Shown here: piece after piece, positions 17,297-26,128 of the stretch | How the letters are laid out: each line of letters starts with the position of its first letter | Position numbering within the stretch: position 1 is the stretch's first letter | Assembly (NCBI GenBank): GCA_028875245.1 | Contig: JAPPEU010000088.1 | Coordinates: 62,001-126,000 of the forward strand | DNA from: Chloroflexota bacterium | GTDB taxonomy: Bacteria; Chloroflexota; Anaerolineae; Aggregatilineales; Phototrophicaceae | Direction: 5' to 3' | Length of the DNA: 64,000 nucleotides | Translations under genes and position numbers: made by a program | Notes under the pieces: model-generated | What the model was told of the DNA's origin: nothing | Database searches by the model: none | Seen by the model: only the letters and a program-made list of their open reading frames with translations

Positions 17297-18036
17297 CCGG
17301 CGGACTGTTAAAATTCCTGCCTTGGGATTCGTCGCATTTTGGCATTCGGATCGCCCGGGCGACGGCGCGCCAATTGGATGGGCCCGCTTGCCAAGAGCTG
17401 GAGGCGGAATGCGTCGATCAGGACATTGAATGCCTTTATTTCTTGGCGGATGCCGCTGACCAGGATACCGTTTCAGTGCTGCAGGCGGCTCAGTTTGATT
17501 TCGTCGACATTCGCCTAACGCTGGCGGCGAGCGTCGGCGATGTTCCGAACGCCGGGCCCGGCGCTGAGCTGCTGATGCGCTTGGGGCAGGAAAATGATTT
17601 GGAGGCGCTGCTGCCTGTTGCCGGCGGCAGCTTTACCATGTCGCGCTTTTATGTCGACCGGCGATTCGGCGTCGACAAAGCCATGCTAATGTATCAGACC
17701 TGGCTGGAAAAAAGCCTCAAGACTGATTTTGCCGCGGCGGTCGTCGTCGCTGAAATGGCGGGCCAGCCAGTCGGTTTCGTCACTTGTCATCTGCATGAAC
17801 CCGCCGGCGAAGCCAATCTCGGGCTGGTCGGCGTGGCGCCGTCAGTACGCGGCGCTGGCTGCGCGCGCGGCATGGTTGCTTACGCTGCGCGCCACCTGTC
17901 GCGGCGGGGCGTCGAGGGACTGAATGTGATCACCCAGGGCAGAAACATCGCGGCGCAGCGGCTGTATCAGCGCTGCGGTTTTGCTGCGCGCTCAGTCGAG
18001 TTGTGGTTCCACAAGTGGTTTAAGCAACCCGCATGA
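17293..18036 (+). CDS. WecD/RffC-like GNAT acyltransferase
   Basis: 247 residues. The opening FLPWDSSHFGIRIARATA is the hallmark of WecD (dTDP-4-amino-4,6-dideoxygalactose acetyltransferase). A GNAT fold occupies the second half, with the acetyl-CoA loop VAPSVRGAGCARGMV (about residue 180) and NIAAQRLYQRCGF near the end. The inferred reaction is N-acylation of the 4-amino group made by the aminotransferase encoded next. Some family members act on other small amines. It starts within the end of the glycosyltransferase gene. Confidence 0.78.
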   Translation: MTGGLLKFLPWDSSHFGIRIARATARQLDGPACQELEAECVDQDIECLYFLADAADQDTVSVLQAAQFDFVDIRLTLAASVGDVPNAGPGAELLMRLGQENDLEALLPVAGGSFTMSRFYVDRRFGVDKAMLMYQTWLEKSLKTDFAAAVVVAEMAGQPVGFVTCHLHEPAGEANLGLVGVAPSVRGAGCARGMVAYAARHLSRRGVEGLNVITQGRNIAAQRLYQRCGFAARSVELWFHKWFKQPA

Positions 18037-18070
18037 GCGCGGCAAAAGACATGACCATGATGAGAGGACC

Positions 18071-19216
18071 ATGACTCAATACCGGATTCCCTTCAATGTT
18101 CCGACTTTTCTCGGGCAGGAACTCGCCTACGTTAGCGACTGTCTCGCCAGCGGGCGTATTTCCGGCGACGGCGAATACAGCAAACGATGCCAGGCCTTCC
18201 TCGAAGAGAGACACGGGATCCCTAAAGCGCTGCTGACCACATCATGCACGCACGCGCTGGAAATGGCTGCGCTCCTCTTGGATATCAAGCCAGGCGACGA
18301 GGTCATCGTGCCGTCCTTCACCTTTGTGTCCAGCGTTAACGCTTTTGTCCTTCGCGGCGCCAAGCCGGTCTTCGCCGATATCCGGCCGGACACGCTGAAC
18401 CTCGACGAGCGTCAATTGCACGGTCTTATTAACGAGAAGACCCGGGCGATTGTCCTGGTGCATTACGCCGGCGTCGCCTGTGAGATGGACGCGATCATGG
18501 ATATCGCGCGTGAGCGAAATATCGCCGTCGTCGAAGATAACGCCCATGGTCTCTTTGCGCGCTACAAGGGCCGCTACCTCGGCGCCTTTGGCGAACTGGC
18601 GACGCTGAGCTTTCATGAAACCAAGAACTTCACCTGTGGCGAAGGCGGCGCCCTGCTGATCACCGACCCGGGTCTGATTGAACGCGCCGAAATCATACGG
18701 GAAAAAGGCACCAATCGCAGCCGCTTCTTCCGCGGTCAAGTCGACAAATACACCTGGGTTGACCTGGGTTCCAGCTATTTGCCGTCGGACATGCTCGCGG
18801 CTTTTCTGCTGGCGCAATTTGAACAGGCGGCGGCAATTCAATCGCGCCGCGAGGAAATCTGGCGTCGGTATCAGCTCGGTTTGAGCGCCTGGGCCGTGTC
18901 CAACAATGTCGCCTTGCCCGAGGTCCCCGCACATGTCGACCAGGCATTCCACATGTATTACATGCTGCTGCCGTCTATGAAAGCGCGCGCCGCCCTGATT
19001 CAACATCTCAAGCGTCGCGGGATCCTGAGCGTTTTTCATTATCAGCCGCTGCACTTGTCGACGATGGGCCAGCGCTATGGTGGCAGACCGGGTGACTGCC
19101 CGGTCACGGAAGACCTGGCGGATCGGCTCTTGCGATTGCCGTTCTATTACGCCCTGTCACCCGATGATCAGGACGATGTGATCGCGGCATTGCATGCCTT
19201 CGAAGAGTGGCAATAG
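18071..19216 (+). CDS. DegT/WecE-like sugar-nucleotide aminotransferase
   Basis: 381 residues, close to WecE (376). It is PLP-dependent; the internal-aldimine lysine is in SFHETKNFTCGEGGALL (about residue 184), a motif typical of WecE/RffA enzymes that convert dTDP-4-keto-6-deoxyglucose to dTDP-4-amino-4,6-dideoxygalactose. GRISGDGEYSKRCQAFLE and GDEVIVPSFTFVSSVNAFV are other family blocks. The ATG at 18071 has AGAGG just upstream. The keto-sugar substrate would come from RmlA and RmlB, encoded at 32-34 kb. Confidence 0.88.
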   Translation: MTQYRIPFNVPTFLGQELAYVSDCLASGRISGDGEYSKRCQAFLEERHGIPKALLTTSCTHALEMAALLLDIKPGDEVIVPSFTFVSSVNAFVLRGAKPVFADIRPDTLNLDERQLHGLINEKTRAIVLVHYAGVACEMDAIMDIARERNIAVVEDNAHGLFARYKGRYLGAFGELATLSFHETKNFTCGEGGALLITDPGLIERAEIIREKGTNRSRFFRGQVDKYTWVDLGSSYLPSDMLAAFLLAQFEQAAAIQSRREEIWRRYQLGLSAWAVSNNVALPEVPAHVDQAFHMYYMLLPSMKARAALIQHLKRRGILSVFHYQPLHLSTMGQRYGGRPGDCPVTEDLADRLLRLPFYYALSPDDQDDVIAALHAFEEWQ

Positions 19217-19229
19217 GACAATCGGCGGC

Positions 19230-19241
19230 TTGTGCTATAAT
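19230..19241 (+). promoter_or_regulatory. Promoter for the RNase J transcript
   Basis: Extended -10 TGCTATAAT (TATAAT at 19236-19241), 20 bases after the aminotransferase stop codon; the -35 is weak. It implies an untranslated leader of about 190 bases before the RNase J start codon at 19437. Confidence 0.6.
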
Positions 19242-19436
19242 GCCTGGAGATTGTGTGCTTGAGCCGGTTGACTCAGACCCAACGCGCGCCCGAAGAGACG
19301 GCGCGATGCAATCCATAGACGCTTGATTTGGCGAGGAGCGCCTACATAGCATTCGATCAAGGCAAACCCATACATCGTATTGAAACCCGTAGGCCGACAA
19401 GCTTGCGGGCGTTTTCAGTTTGGAGAGTACCCTCAC

Positions 19437-21095
19437 ATGGCGAAGAAACCCAAGTTCAAAATTACCCCGATCGGAGGTCTGGGCGAAATCGGCAAGAACA
19501 TGACCCTGTTCGAATGCAATGGGGAAGGATTCCTGCTCGATTGCGGCATCATGTTCCCGGCCAACGACATGCACGGCGTCGATTACATCATTCCGGACTT
19601 TCGCTGGCTGGAAGAGCGCGCTGACATTCGACTGCATGGCGTGGCTTTTACGCATGGCCACGAAGATCATATCGGCGCGGTACAGCATGTCATCAAAGCC
19701 TTCCCGGGCATTCCCCTGTACGCGACGCCGCTGACGTCCGGCCTCCTGCAGGTGAAGCTCAAGAACGCGCGGCTGCTCAAGTCCACCGATCTGCGCACAT
19801 TTGAAGCGGGCGATACGATCAAGATAGGTCCGTTTTCGCTGGAGAGTTTTCACGTCTGCCACAGCATTCCGGATTGCGTCGGTTACGGCATCGAGACGCC
19901 ATACGGCATGATCGTGCATACCGGCGACTACAAATTTGACAATACGCCGGTTCACGGGCGCAAGACGGATTACGCCAAACTGGCCGGTTTCGCGCAGCGG
20001 GGCGTTCTGCTCTTGATGGCGGACAGCACAAACGCGGACCGCGCCGGCTGGACACAATCCGAAGCAGTGATTGACGGGGCGCTCGACAGAGTGTTCCGCG
20101 GCGCCAAGGGGCGGATTATGGTGGCGACTTTCGCCTCGCTGGTTTCGCGTGTGCAGCAGGTGGTCAATGCCGCGCGCAATCACAAACGCAAGGTCTGCAT
20201 CACTGGCTATACGATGTCGGAATATGCCAAGATCGCCCGCAAACTGGGTTATCTCGATGTGGATGACAGCATGCTCATAAGCATTGGGCAGGCCCAGGCC
20301 ATGCCCCCGCACAAGGTTGTATTCATGGTCACCGGTTCGCAAGGCGAGCCGTCGGCCGTGCTTGGCAAGCTGGCGACAGGCCGTCATCGCCAATTGGATG
20401 TGCGCGCGGGCGATACGATTATCCTTTCGTCGCACCCGATCCCGGGCAACGAAGAAATGGTCTACCGCACGATCAATCGCTTGATTCAACGCGGCGCCGA
20501 CGTCATCTACGATCCAATTGAAGCGGTGCATGTCTCCGGCCATGCGCGCCAGGAAGAGATGCGCCTGATGCTCAATCTGACGCAGCCGCGTCATTTGATG
20601 CCGGTTCATGGCGAGATCCGCCATTTGCACCTGCATGCCAAGCTGGCGGCTGACAATGGCGTCCCGGCCGAGAATGTGATACTGGTGGAGAATGGCGCCA
20701 CGATCGAGCTGGACGCGCGCGGCGTCAAAGTCGGTGAGCGCCAGCCGGGCGGCTACGTCTTTGTTGATGGCAGCGGCGTGGGCGATGTCGGGCGCGCAGT
20801 GATACGCGACCGCGAAATACTGGCAAAGGACGGCTTCGTATTGGTCAGCGTCAATGTCGATCAATTGAGCGGGAAGCTGATTGATGAACCGCGCATCGTT
20901 TCCCGCGGCTTCGTCTATTTGAAGGAAGCGGAAGATTTCCTTGAGCAGATACGCGACAATATAATAGAAACGGTCAACCGCAGCCGGCGCCTCAATGGCA
21001 ATCGCCGGAGCCTGGTTGAAGAGAGCCTGGGCAAGATGATCTACAACGAAACCAAACGGCGCCCGATGATTTTCAGCATTGTCAACGAAGTGTAG
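19437..21095 (+). CDS. rnj: Ribonuclease J
   Basis: 552 residues. A metallo-beta-lactamase/beta-CASP nuclease that acts as 5'-3' exonuclease and endonuclease in mRNA decay and rRNA maturation. Motifs: the opening ITPIGGLGEIGKNMTLFE, zinc motif FTHGHEDHIGAV (about residue 76), HTGDYKFDN, the beta-CASP GSQGEPSAVL and SHPIPGNE, and the final HxH block VSGHARQEEM with MPVHGE. The C-terminal oligomerisation domain is present. The ATG at 19437 (MAKKPKFK) has GGAGAG upstream; the open frame further upstream falls in the leader. Confidence 0.95.
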   Translation: MAKKPKFKITPIGGLGEIGKNMTLFECNGEGFLLDCGIMFPANDMHGVDYIIPDFRWLEERADIRLHGVAFTHGHEDHIGAVQHVIKAFPGIPLYATPLTSGLLQVKLKNARLLKSTDLRTFEAGDTIKIGPFSLESFHVCHSIPDCVGYGIETPYGMIVHTGDYKFDNTPVHGRKTDYAKLAGFAQRGVLLLMADSTNADRAGWTQSEAVIDGALDRVFRGAKGRIMVATFASLVSRVQQVVNAARNHKRKVCITGYTMSEYAKIARKLGYLDVDDSMLISIGQAQAMPPHKVVFMVTGSQGEPSAVLGKLATGRHRQLDVRAGDTIILSSHPIPGNEEMVYRTINRLIQRGADVIYDPIEAVHVSGHARQEEMRLMLNLTQPRHLMPVHGEIRHLHLHAKLAADNGVPAENVILVENGATIELDARGVKVGERQPGGYVFVDGSGVGDVGRAVIRDREILAKDGFVLVSVNVDQLSGKLIDEPRIVSRGFVYLKEAEDFLEQIRDNIIETVNRSRRLNGNRRSLVEESLGKMIYNETKRRPMIFSIVNEV

Positions 21096-21193
21096 CGGCG
21101 GTCGGCCGCCATTCTATGCCGCGCCATGCGACTATCCCGCGGCGGCTGCGTAGGATAGGGCAGCGCCATTAAACAGGCAGGGAAACGCGAATA

Positions 21194-21943
21194 ATGGGGA
21201 AACCGGTCGTCCGCGCGAGCCGCGTCAAAAGAGAGCTCAAGCTGGGTACACAGGTTGTGCGCGCGCTGCGAGGCGTGGACCTGACGATTTACGCGAATGA
21301 AATGGTGGGCATCATTGGCCCGTCGGGAAGCGGGAAGAGCACCTTGCTCGGGATCATCGGCGGATTGGACAGCCCCACAGACGGCTCAATCGAAATCGAC
21401 GGCATCGACATAAGCGGCATGAATGAAGGGCAGCTCACCGACATGCGCAACCAGAAAATCGGATTCGTGTTCCAGTTCTTCAATCTGATTCCCACCTTGA
21501 CGGCGCTGGAAAATGTTGCGCTGCCGATCGAATTCGCCCAGGTTCGCCGGCACAAGCCCTATCAGCGCGCCAGGGACTTGCTGGAGAATTTGGGTTTGGG
21601 CGGGCGTTATCATCACCGCCCGAGTGAATTGAGCGGCGGGGAGCAGCAGCGGGTCGCCATTGCGCGCGCCCTGGCGAATGACCCGCCAATTCTGCTAGCC
21701 GACGAGCCCACCGGCAATTTGGATTCACAATCCGGCGAGACGGTATTGGAGGCGCTTAAGGCGATCCGCGCTGAGAAGGGGACGACGGTGGTGTTGGTTA
21801 CGCACGATCCATCCCTCGCATCAAAGATGGACCGCGTTCTAACCCTTGTCGATGGCCGCATTGTCGACGGCTTCGGCGCGGAAGACCTTGAAGAGCAAAT
21901 GAATCCGAAGGCGGCGGCGCGCTTGGGCGAGTTCGGCGTCTAG
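21194..21943 (+). CDS. ABC transporter ATP-binding protein, LolD/MacB type
   Basis: 249 residues with Walker A GPSGSGKST (about residue 43), Q-loop FVFQFFNLIPTLTALENV (the LolD/MacB/FtsE form), signature LSGGEQQRVAIARAL and Walker B ILLADEPTGNLDS. ATPases of this class power lipoprotein release, macrolide/peptide export or FtsX-like permeases. No FtsX/MacB permease is encoded beside it, so the partner is elsewhere. The following gene is on the same strand 70 bases away. Confidence 0.88.
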   Translation: MGKPVVRASRVKRELKLGTQVVRALRGVDLTIYANEMVGIIGPSGSGKSTLLGIIGGLDSPTDGSIEIDGIDISGMNEGQLTDMRNQKIGFVFQFFNLIPTLTALENVALPIEFAQVRRHKPYQRARDLLENLGLGGRYHHRPSELSGGEQQRVAIARALANDPPILLADEPTGNLDSQSGETVLEALKAIRAEKGTTVVLVTHDPSLASKMDRVLTLVDGRIVDGFGAEDLEEQMNPKAAARLGEFGV

Positions 21944-22013
21944 CGTTTCGAGGGCTGCTTCGGTCAAGCTGCAATCAGGCGAAAGCGATTGAGATTTGCC
22001 ATAAGGACATGCG

Positions 22014-22571
22014 ATGGATGACAATTTCCATTCAGTAGAAGTTGCCGGCGTCAAGCGCGATTTGCCGCTTATGGAGATCAAACCCGGCGTCAAGATTGCG
22101 ATCCTCAACATTCTCGGCGATTATGAATTTGTCAACGCGGTCAGCGCGGAATTAGCCGAGAAGTTGACCGGGCGCGGCCTTGAAGTGCTGGTCACCGCCG
22201 AGGCCAAGTCCATCCCCCTGGCCCATGCGCTCAGTTCCGAGATGCGTCTGCCCTATATCGTCTTGCGCAAGACGCACAAGCCTTATATGGGCGATGCCTT
22301 GCAGAGCGAAACGCTGAGCATCACCACCGGACAGCCGCAGACGCTGTACCTCGATGAAAAGGACCGCAAACTGGTCGCGGGAAAAAGGGTCGCCATCGTC
22401 GATGACGTGATTTCGACAGGCAGCACGCTTCAGGGGATGCGCCTGATAATGGACAAGGCCGGTGCGCTTGTCGTCGTCGAAGCGGCGATATTCACCGAGG
22501 GGGATCGCGCGCAGTGGTACGATATTGTCGCCTTGGGCCATCTGCCTGTTTGGGTGGAAGATCAAGCCTAA
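22014..22571 (+). CDS. Type I phosphoribosyltransferase (adenine PRT-like)
   Basis: 185 residues. The PRPP-binding motif VAIVDDVISTGSTLQGM is near residue 124, with the APRT/XPRT-like segment TAEAKSIPLAHALSSEMRLP and a following RKTHKPYM. It would make a nucleotide from a purine base and PRPP, or act as a nucleotide-sensing regulator. The base is not predictable with confidence. The protein lacks the short signature used to assign Apt firmly, so I leave the symbol blank. Confidence 0.78.
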   Translation: MDDNFHSVEVAGVKRDLPLMEIKPGVKIAILNILGDYEFVNAVSAELAEKLTGRGLEVLVTAEAKSIPLAHALSSEMRLPYIVLRKTHKPYMGDALQSETLSITTGQPQTLYLDEKDRKLVAGKRVAIVDDVISTGSTLQGMRLIMDKAGALVVVEAAIFTEGDRAQWYDIVALGHLPVWVEDQA

Positions 22572-22635
22572 AGCCCGGCGAGAATCGTGCTAGAATCTGC
22601 CGCGGCTGTTTCAAACCTGTCGGAAACCCAAGTTT

Positions 22636-23217
22636 ATGTCTTCACCGCGGACGACAGTCATTGCATTCCTGGCGCTCGCGATATTGATCGCGGCGGGTTT
22701 GGCGCTGCTTTTGCTGTCGCGCCCTGAGCCCATCCATATCACCATCATTCCCCCGCAGCCGACTGCGACCCCGGCGCCAACGGCGACGCCCCTGCCGATT
22801 TTGGTCTATGTCACCGGCGAAGTTTCGCTGCCGGGCACACAACACCTGCTGCCCCACGGCAGCCGCGTCGCGGACGCGTTGGCGGCGGCGGGCGGCTTGA
22901 CAGACCTGGCGAACAAGACGCTTGTCAATTTGGCGGGCAATCTGCGCGATGGCGATCATATCCACGTGCCCTCAATCGAGAAGGAAAGCCTTGATGCCGC
23001 CTTGCCGACGCCGGCCGGCGGCGCCCTCGTCCGGGTTAATTCCGCGTCGCAGGAAATGTTGGAAACGCTGCCTGGCATCGGGCCGGCCACCGCGCAGCGA
23101 ATTATTGCATACAGGGAACAGGTGAGCCAGTTTGACGGGCTGGCTGATCTGGACGAGGTGCCCGGCATTGGCCCGGCGACGCTCGAGAGGCTCAAAGACC
23201 TGATCGCTTTCGATTAG
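22636..23217 (+). CDS. comEA: ComEA-type DNA-binding protein (SLBB + helix-hairpin-helix)
   Basis: 193 residues. An N-terminal membrane anchor (VIAFLALAILIAAGLALLLL) is followed by a PTATPAPTATPLP linker, an SLBB domain (VYVTGEVSLPGTQHL...GDHIHVPS) and a tandem helix-hairpin-helix unit (VNSASQEMLETLPGIGPATA, then LDEVPGIGPATLERL). This is the architecture of the surface DNA receptor used in natural transformation. No comEC is seen adjacent. A TAGAAT extended -10 at 22591 may be its promoter. It ends four bases inside the convergent ABC gene. Confidence 0.88.
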   Translation: MSSPRTTVIAFLALAILIAAGLALLLLSRPEPIHITIIPPQPTATPAPTATPLPILVYVTGEVSLPGTQHLLPHGSRVADALAAAGGLTDLANKTLVNLAGNLRDGDHIHVPSIEKESLDAALPTPAGGALVRVNSASQEMLETLPGIGPATAQRIIAYREQVSQFDGLADLDEVPGIGPATLERLKDLIAFD

Positions 23218-24299
23218 CGGATGCGGTCGCCAGTTTGCCCGTCAAAGAAGAGCGCGCGCGACCAATCGAGCAGGCAGTGGACCGTTTCGCCCGGTTGGAA
23301 GCGCTCATGCAAGGGAACCTGGATTCGCCAACGCCGCTTGCGCAGCCAAACTTCGAGCAAAGTATACTTCTCGGCGTAAAAGGGGATGACCCGTTCAATT
23401 GTGGCCGGGATGCCGCTTTCCGCATCACATATCTGTATGTAGTCCGGGCGAATGCCTACGATGATTTCGCTGCCGTTCGGGCGCGGGCCGGGCAGCGCGG
23501 CGCGCCCCATATAACTGCCGTCCCATTCGCCATCGCTGACCCGCCCCCAAAAGGTGTTGATGGTCGGCGTTCCCAGGAATTCGGCGACAAAAAGGCTGTC
23601 CGGATCGTCATGCAAGGCTTGATAAGTGCCGGACTGAACGATGCGGCCGGCGTTGATCACCACGATGCGATCGGCGACGCTCATCGCTTCCACTTGATCA
23701 TGGGTCACATAGACCAGCGTCACATTGAATTCTTGAATGAGTCTCTTTAGTTCGACGCGCGCTTGCCCGCGGAATTTGGCATCCAGATTGGCGAAGGGCT
23801 CATCGAAAAGCAACAGCTCCAAATCGCGGGCGAATGCGCGGGCGATGGAGACACGCTGCTTCTCGCCACCGGAGAGATTACGGGGGAAACGGCCCATCAG
23901 TTTTTCAATATCGACGCCGGTTATGTTGGCGACGGTGTTGACATGCGCCGGCACTTCTTCCTCCCGGTCACGCAGGCGCAAGAAAAACCCGACCGTCTTT
24001 CGACTTTCCCAATGCGGGATCAACACATAGTTTTGAAAAACCATCCCAATGCCGCGTTCTTCGATGGGTATGGCGTCCAGCGGGATGTCGCTGTAATAGA
24101 TCTCGCCCGTATCCGGCTCATCCAGTCCAGCGATCAGGCGCAGCAGGGTGGTTTTGCCGCAGCCGCTCGGGCCCAGCAGAACCACCGCCTCGCCATCTTC
24201 GATATGCAGGTTGAAGTCTTTTATTGCTAGAACGGGCGTCAGTTTTCGACTTTTATCGTAAAAGGTCTTGCTAACATTTTTGAGCGTAATGGTTCTCAT
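23214..24299 (-). CDS. ABC transporter ATP-binding protein, MalK/UgpC type
   Basis: 361 residues. Walker A LLGPSGCGKTT (about residue 39), Q-loop MVFQNYVLIPHW, signature LSGGEKQRVSIARAFARD, Walker B LLLFDEPFANLDAKFR. A C-terminal regulatory TOBE/MalK-like domain follows from about residue 235 (FLGTPTINTFWG, IVGIRPDYIQI). This type energises carbohydrate and glycerol-phosphate importers and may serve several permeases. No permease or binding protein lies nearby. The ATG at 24297-24299 (MRTITLKNV) is taken as the start; the open extension upstream is not protein-like. Confidence 0.88.
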   Translation of the reverse strand: MRTITLKNVSKTFYDKSRKLTPVLAIKDFNLHIEDGEAVVLLGPSGCGKTTLLRLIAGLDEPDTGEIYYSDIPLDAIPIEERGIGMVFQNYVLIPHWESRKTVGFFLRLRDREEEVPAHVNTVANITGVDIEKLMGRFPRNLSGGEKQRVSIARAFARDLELLLFDEPFANLDAKFRGQARVELKRLIQEFNVTLVYVTHDQVEAMSVADRIVVINAGRIVQSGTYQALHDDPDSLFVAEFLGTPTINTFWGRVSDGEWDGSYMGRAALPGPRPNGSEIIVGIRPDYIQICDAESGIPATIERVIPFYAEKYTLLEVWLRKRRWRIQVPLHERFQPGETVHCLLDWSRALFFDGQTGDRIR

Positions 24300-24403
24300 C
24301 GCCGCACACGCGCCTTGGGGCTCGCCCCATAGCATAACACATCGTCTCCCGTGAACGGAACCGCCCCGGCCGCGCGCCATAGCATTGCGGGCGCAGATTG
24401 ATA

Positions 24404-24409
24404 TATAAT
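24404..24409 (+). promoter_or_regulatory. lipA -10 element
   Basis: TATAAT lies 52 bases before the lipA start codon; no good -35 is visible. Its presence argues against the longer open frame that begins at 24398. Confidence 0.4.
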
Positions 24410-24460
24410 GAATCGGGAAGCTGCGTAAATGCCTGTTGTGTACACAAGCGGAGAACCGAA

Positions 24461-25426
24461 TTGACCGATACGATCCAAGCCGATCTGATTCCCGTTGTGA
24501 CATCGGGCGATTGGCAACCCGACCCAAAGACGCCGCGCCGCCGCCCGCCTTGGATCCGCGTTCGCGCCCCCAGCGGCGAGACTTACGAGCAAGTCCGCCG
24601 GCTGATGCGCAGCAAGACGCTGCACACGGTTTGCGAGGAGGCGCAATGCCCCAATCTGGGCGAGTGTTGGGGAAAGGGCACCGCCACTTTTCTAATGATG
24701 GGCGATACCTGTACGCGCAGCTGCGGCTTCTGTGATATCAAGACCGGGCTGCCCAACCCGCTCGATTGGGGCGAGCCGAACCGCATCGCGGAATCTGTGC
24801 GCGCGATGGGGTTGCAGCATGTGGTAATCACAAGTGTGAATCGGGATGATCGTCCGGATGGCGGCGCGCCGCTGTTCGCGATGGTGATTCGGCGGATCCG
24901 TCAACTGCAGCCCGGCTGCTCGGTTGAGGTGCTGATACCTGATTTCAAAGGCAGCGAGCTTGCGCTGAAAATCGTGATGGACGCCCAGCCGGAGATTCTC
25001 AACCACAATGTTGAAACGGTGCCGCGGCTCTTCAAAAGAGTGCAGCCTCAAGATCGCTATGACTGGGCGCTGGCGACGCTGGAAAACGCCAAGCGGATGG
25101 ACTCCTTGGTGCTGACAAAGAGCGGCATTATGCTCGGCTTGGGGGAAACGCCGCGCGAAGTCGAATCGACAATGGCGGACCTTGCCGGCATCGGCGTCGA
25201 TATTCTGACGCTTGGTCAATATCTGCAGCCGAGCAAAGGCCACCTGCCGATTGAGCGCTATTACAGGCCCGAGGAGTTCGCAGCGCTGCGTGAGGCCGGC
25301 CTGCAAATGGGCTTCAAATGGATAGAGAGCGGCCCCTTGGTGCGCAGCAGCTACCATGCGGCCGAGCAAGTGCGGGAACTCTCGCGCCTCGATCATTTTC
25401 GCCTCCATGCGGCAAGGTCGGGCTGA
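24461..25426 (+). CDS. lipA: Lipoyl synthase
   Basis: 321 residues. A radical-SAM enzyme inserting two sulfurs into octanoyl groups on lipoate-dependent proteins. Auxiliary cluster cysteines: CEEAQCPNLGEC (about residue 56). Radical-SAM cluster: CTRSCGFCD (CX3CX2C, about residue 86). Family blocks VITSVNRDD and LNHNVETVPRL follow, with the terminal serine ligand motif in VRSSYHA. The start is TTG at 24461, preceded by CGGAGA at about eight bases; the longer frame overlaps the promoter. No octanoyltransferase gene (lipB) is adjacent. Confidence 0.95.
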   Translation: MTDTIQADLIPVVTSGDWQPDPKTPRRRPPWIRVRAPSGETYEQVRRLMRSKTLHTVCEEAQCPNLGECWGKGTATFLMMGDTCTRSCGFCDIKTGLPNPLDWGEPNRIAESVRAMGLQHVVITSVNRDDRPDGGAPLFAMVIRRIRQLQPGCSVEVLIPDFKGSELALKIVMDAQPEILNHNVETVPRLFKRVQPQDRYDWALATLENAKRMDSLVLTKSGIMLGLGETPREVESTMADLAGIGVDILTLGQYLQPSKGHLPIERYYRPEEFAALREAGLQMGFKWIESGPLVRSSYHAAEQVRELSRLDHFRLHAARSG

Positions 25427-25511
25427 GTTTAAGGCCGGCAATCTCGTCGTTCATTAAGAGAACCCGAGGCGTCCAGCAGCTTCAAAACAGTCGATCTAAC
25501 GAGGGAATAGC

Positions 25512-26072
25512 ATGAGCGCGTTTTTCACCAATCGGCGCGGGCAAACGGATACAGAAGCGCAGGCATCGACGCCGGAAGTCTCCACCGGTCGGCCCGTTGG
25601 CTTCGATACGATCATCGGCTCGAATACGAGCTTCGAGGGCATTTTCGCCAGCTCGGGCAATGTACGCATGGATGGGCAATTTGCCGGTTCGCTGGAGATC
25701 AGCGGCAACATACTTGTGGGCGAATCGGCCGATATTCACGCCGATATTAATGCGCGCAACATCTCCATCGCCGGCAGCGTGCGCGGCAATGTGACCGGCA
25801 ACAAGGTGCAGCTGCTGCGGACGGGGCGCATCTGGGGCGATATCAACGCTTCGGCCCTGACCACGGAAGAGGGCGCCTTCATCGACGGCAAGATTTCGAT
25901 GGCAGGGCATTCAGCGACGTCTGACGACGAACTCGCGGAGAACGAAGACATACCTGAGGCGGAGCCTGGCGCGGACGCGGCCGAAGACCTGGCCCAGGCT
26001 GAGCTGGCGTTGGAAGGGGCGGAAGCGACCGATCAAGCGGCCGAAGAACTGGCCGACAGAGACAATCGCTAA
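25512..26072 (+). CDS. Bactofilin (polymer-forming cytoskeletal protein)
   Basis: 186 residues. The central bactofilin domain (about residues 30-125) is a right-handed beta-helix built from short repeats: TIIGSNTSFEGIFASSGNVR, MDGQFAGSLEISGNILVGES, then ADINARNISIAGSVRGNV. It is flanked by a disordered N terminus and an acidic alanine-rich C terminus (LAENEDIPEAEPGADAAEDL). Bactofilins self-assemble without nucleotides and act in cell shape or polar organisation. The ATG at 25512 has GAGGG upstream. Transcribed in the same direction as lipA, 85 bases away. Confidence 0.92.
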   Translation: MSAFFTNRRGQTDTEAQASTPEVSTGRPVGFDTIIGSNTSFEGIFASSGNVRMDGQFAGSLEISGNILVGESADIHADINARNISIAGSVRGNVTGNKVQLLRTGRIWGDINASALTTEEGAFIDGKISMAGHSATSDDELAENEDIPEAEPGADAAEDLAQAELALEGAEATDQAAEELADRDNR

Positions 26073-26128
26073 TCCTGGCCGGACGCCAATTCACTCAGCG
26101 CAATTGAAAGGCGACTCCAGTCGGCCCT

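Noticed and set aside
19104..20864. 586-codon minus-strand frame opposite RNase J
   Set aside because: RNase J is complete with all motifs on the plus strand; the reverse frame has no recognisable domain.
21096..21193. GC-rich hairpin after RNase J as a terminator
   Set aside because: GGCGG/CCGCC pairing is present but no T-run follows, so it could be chance in GC-rich DNA.
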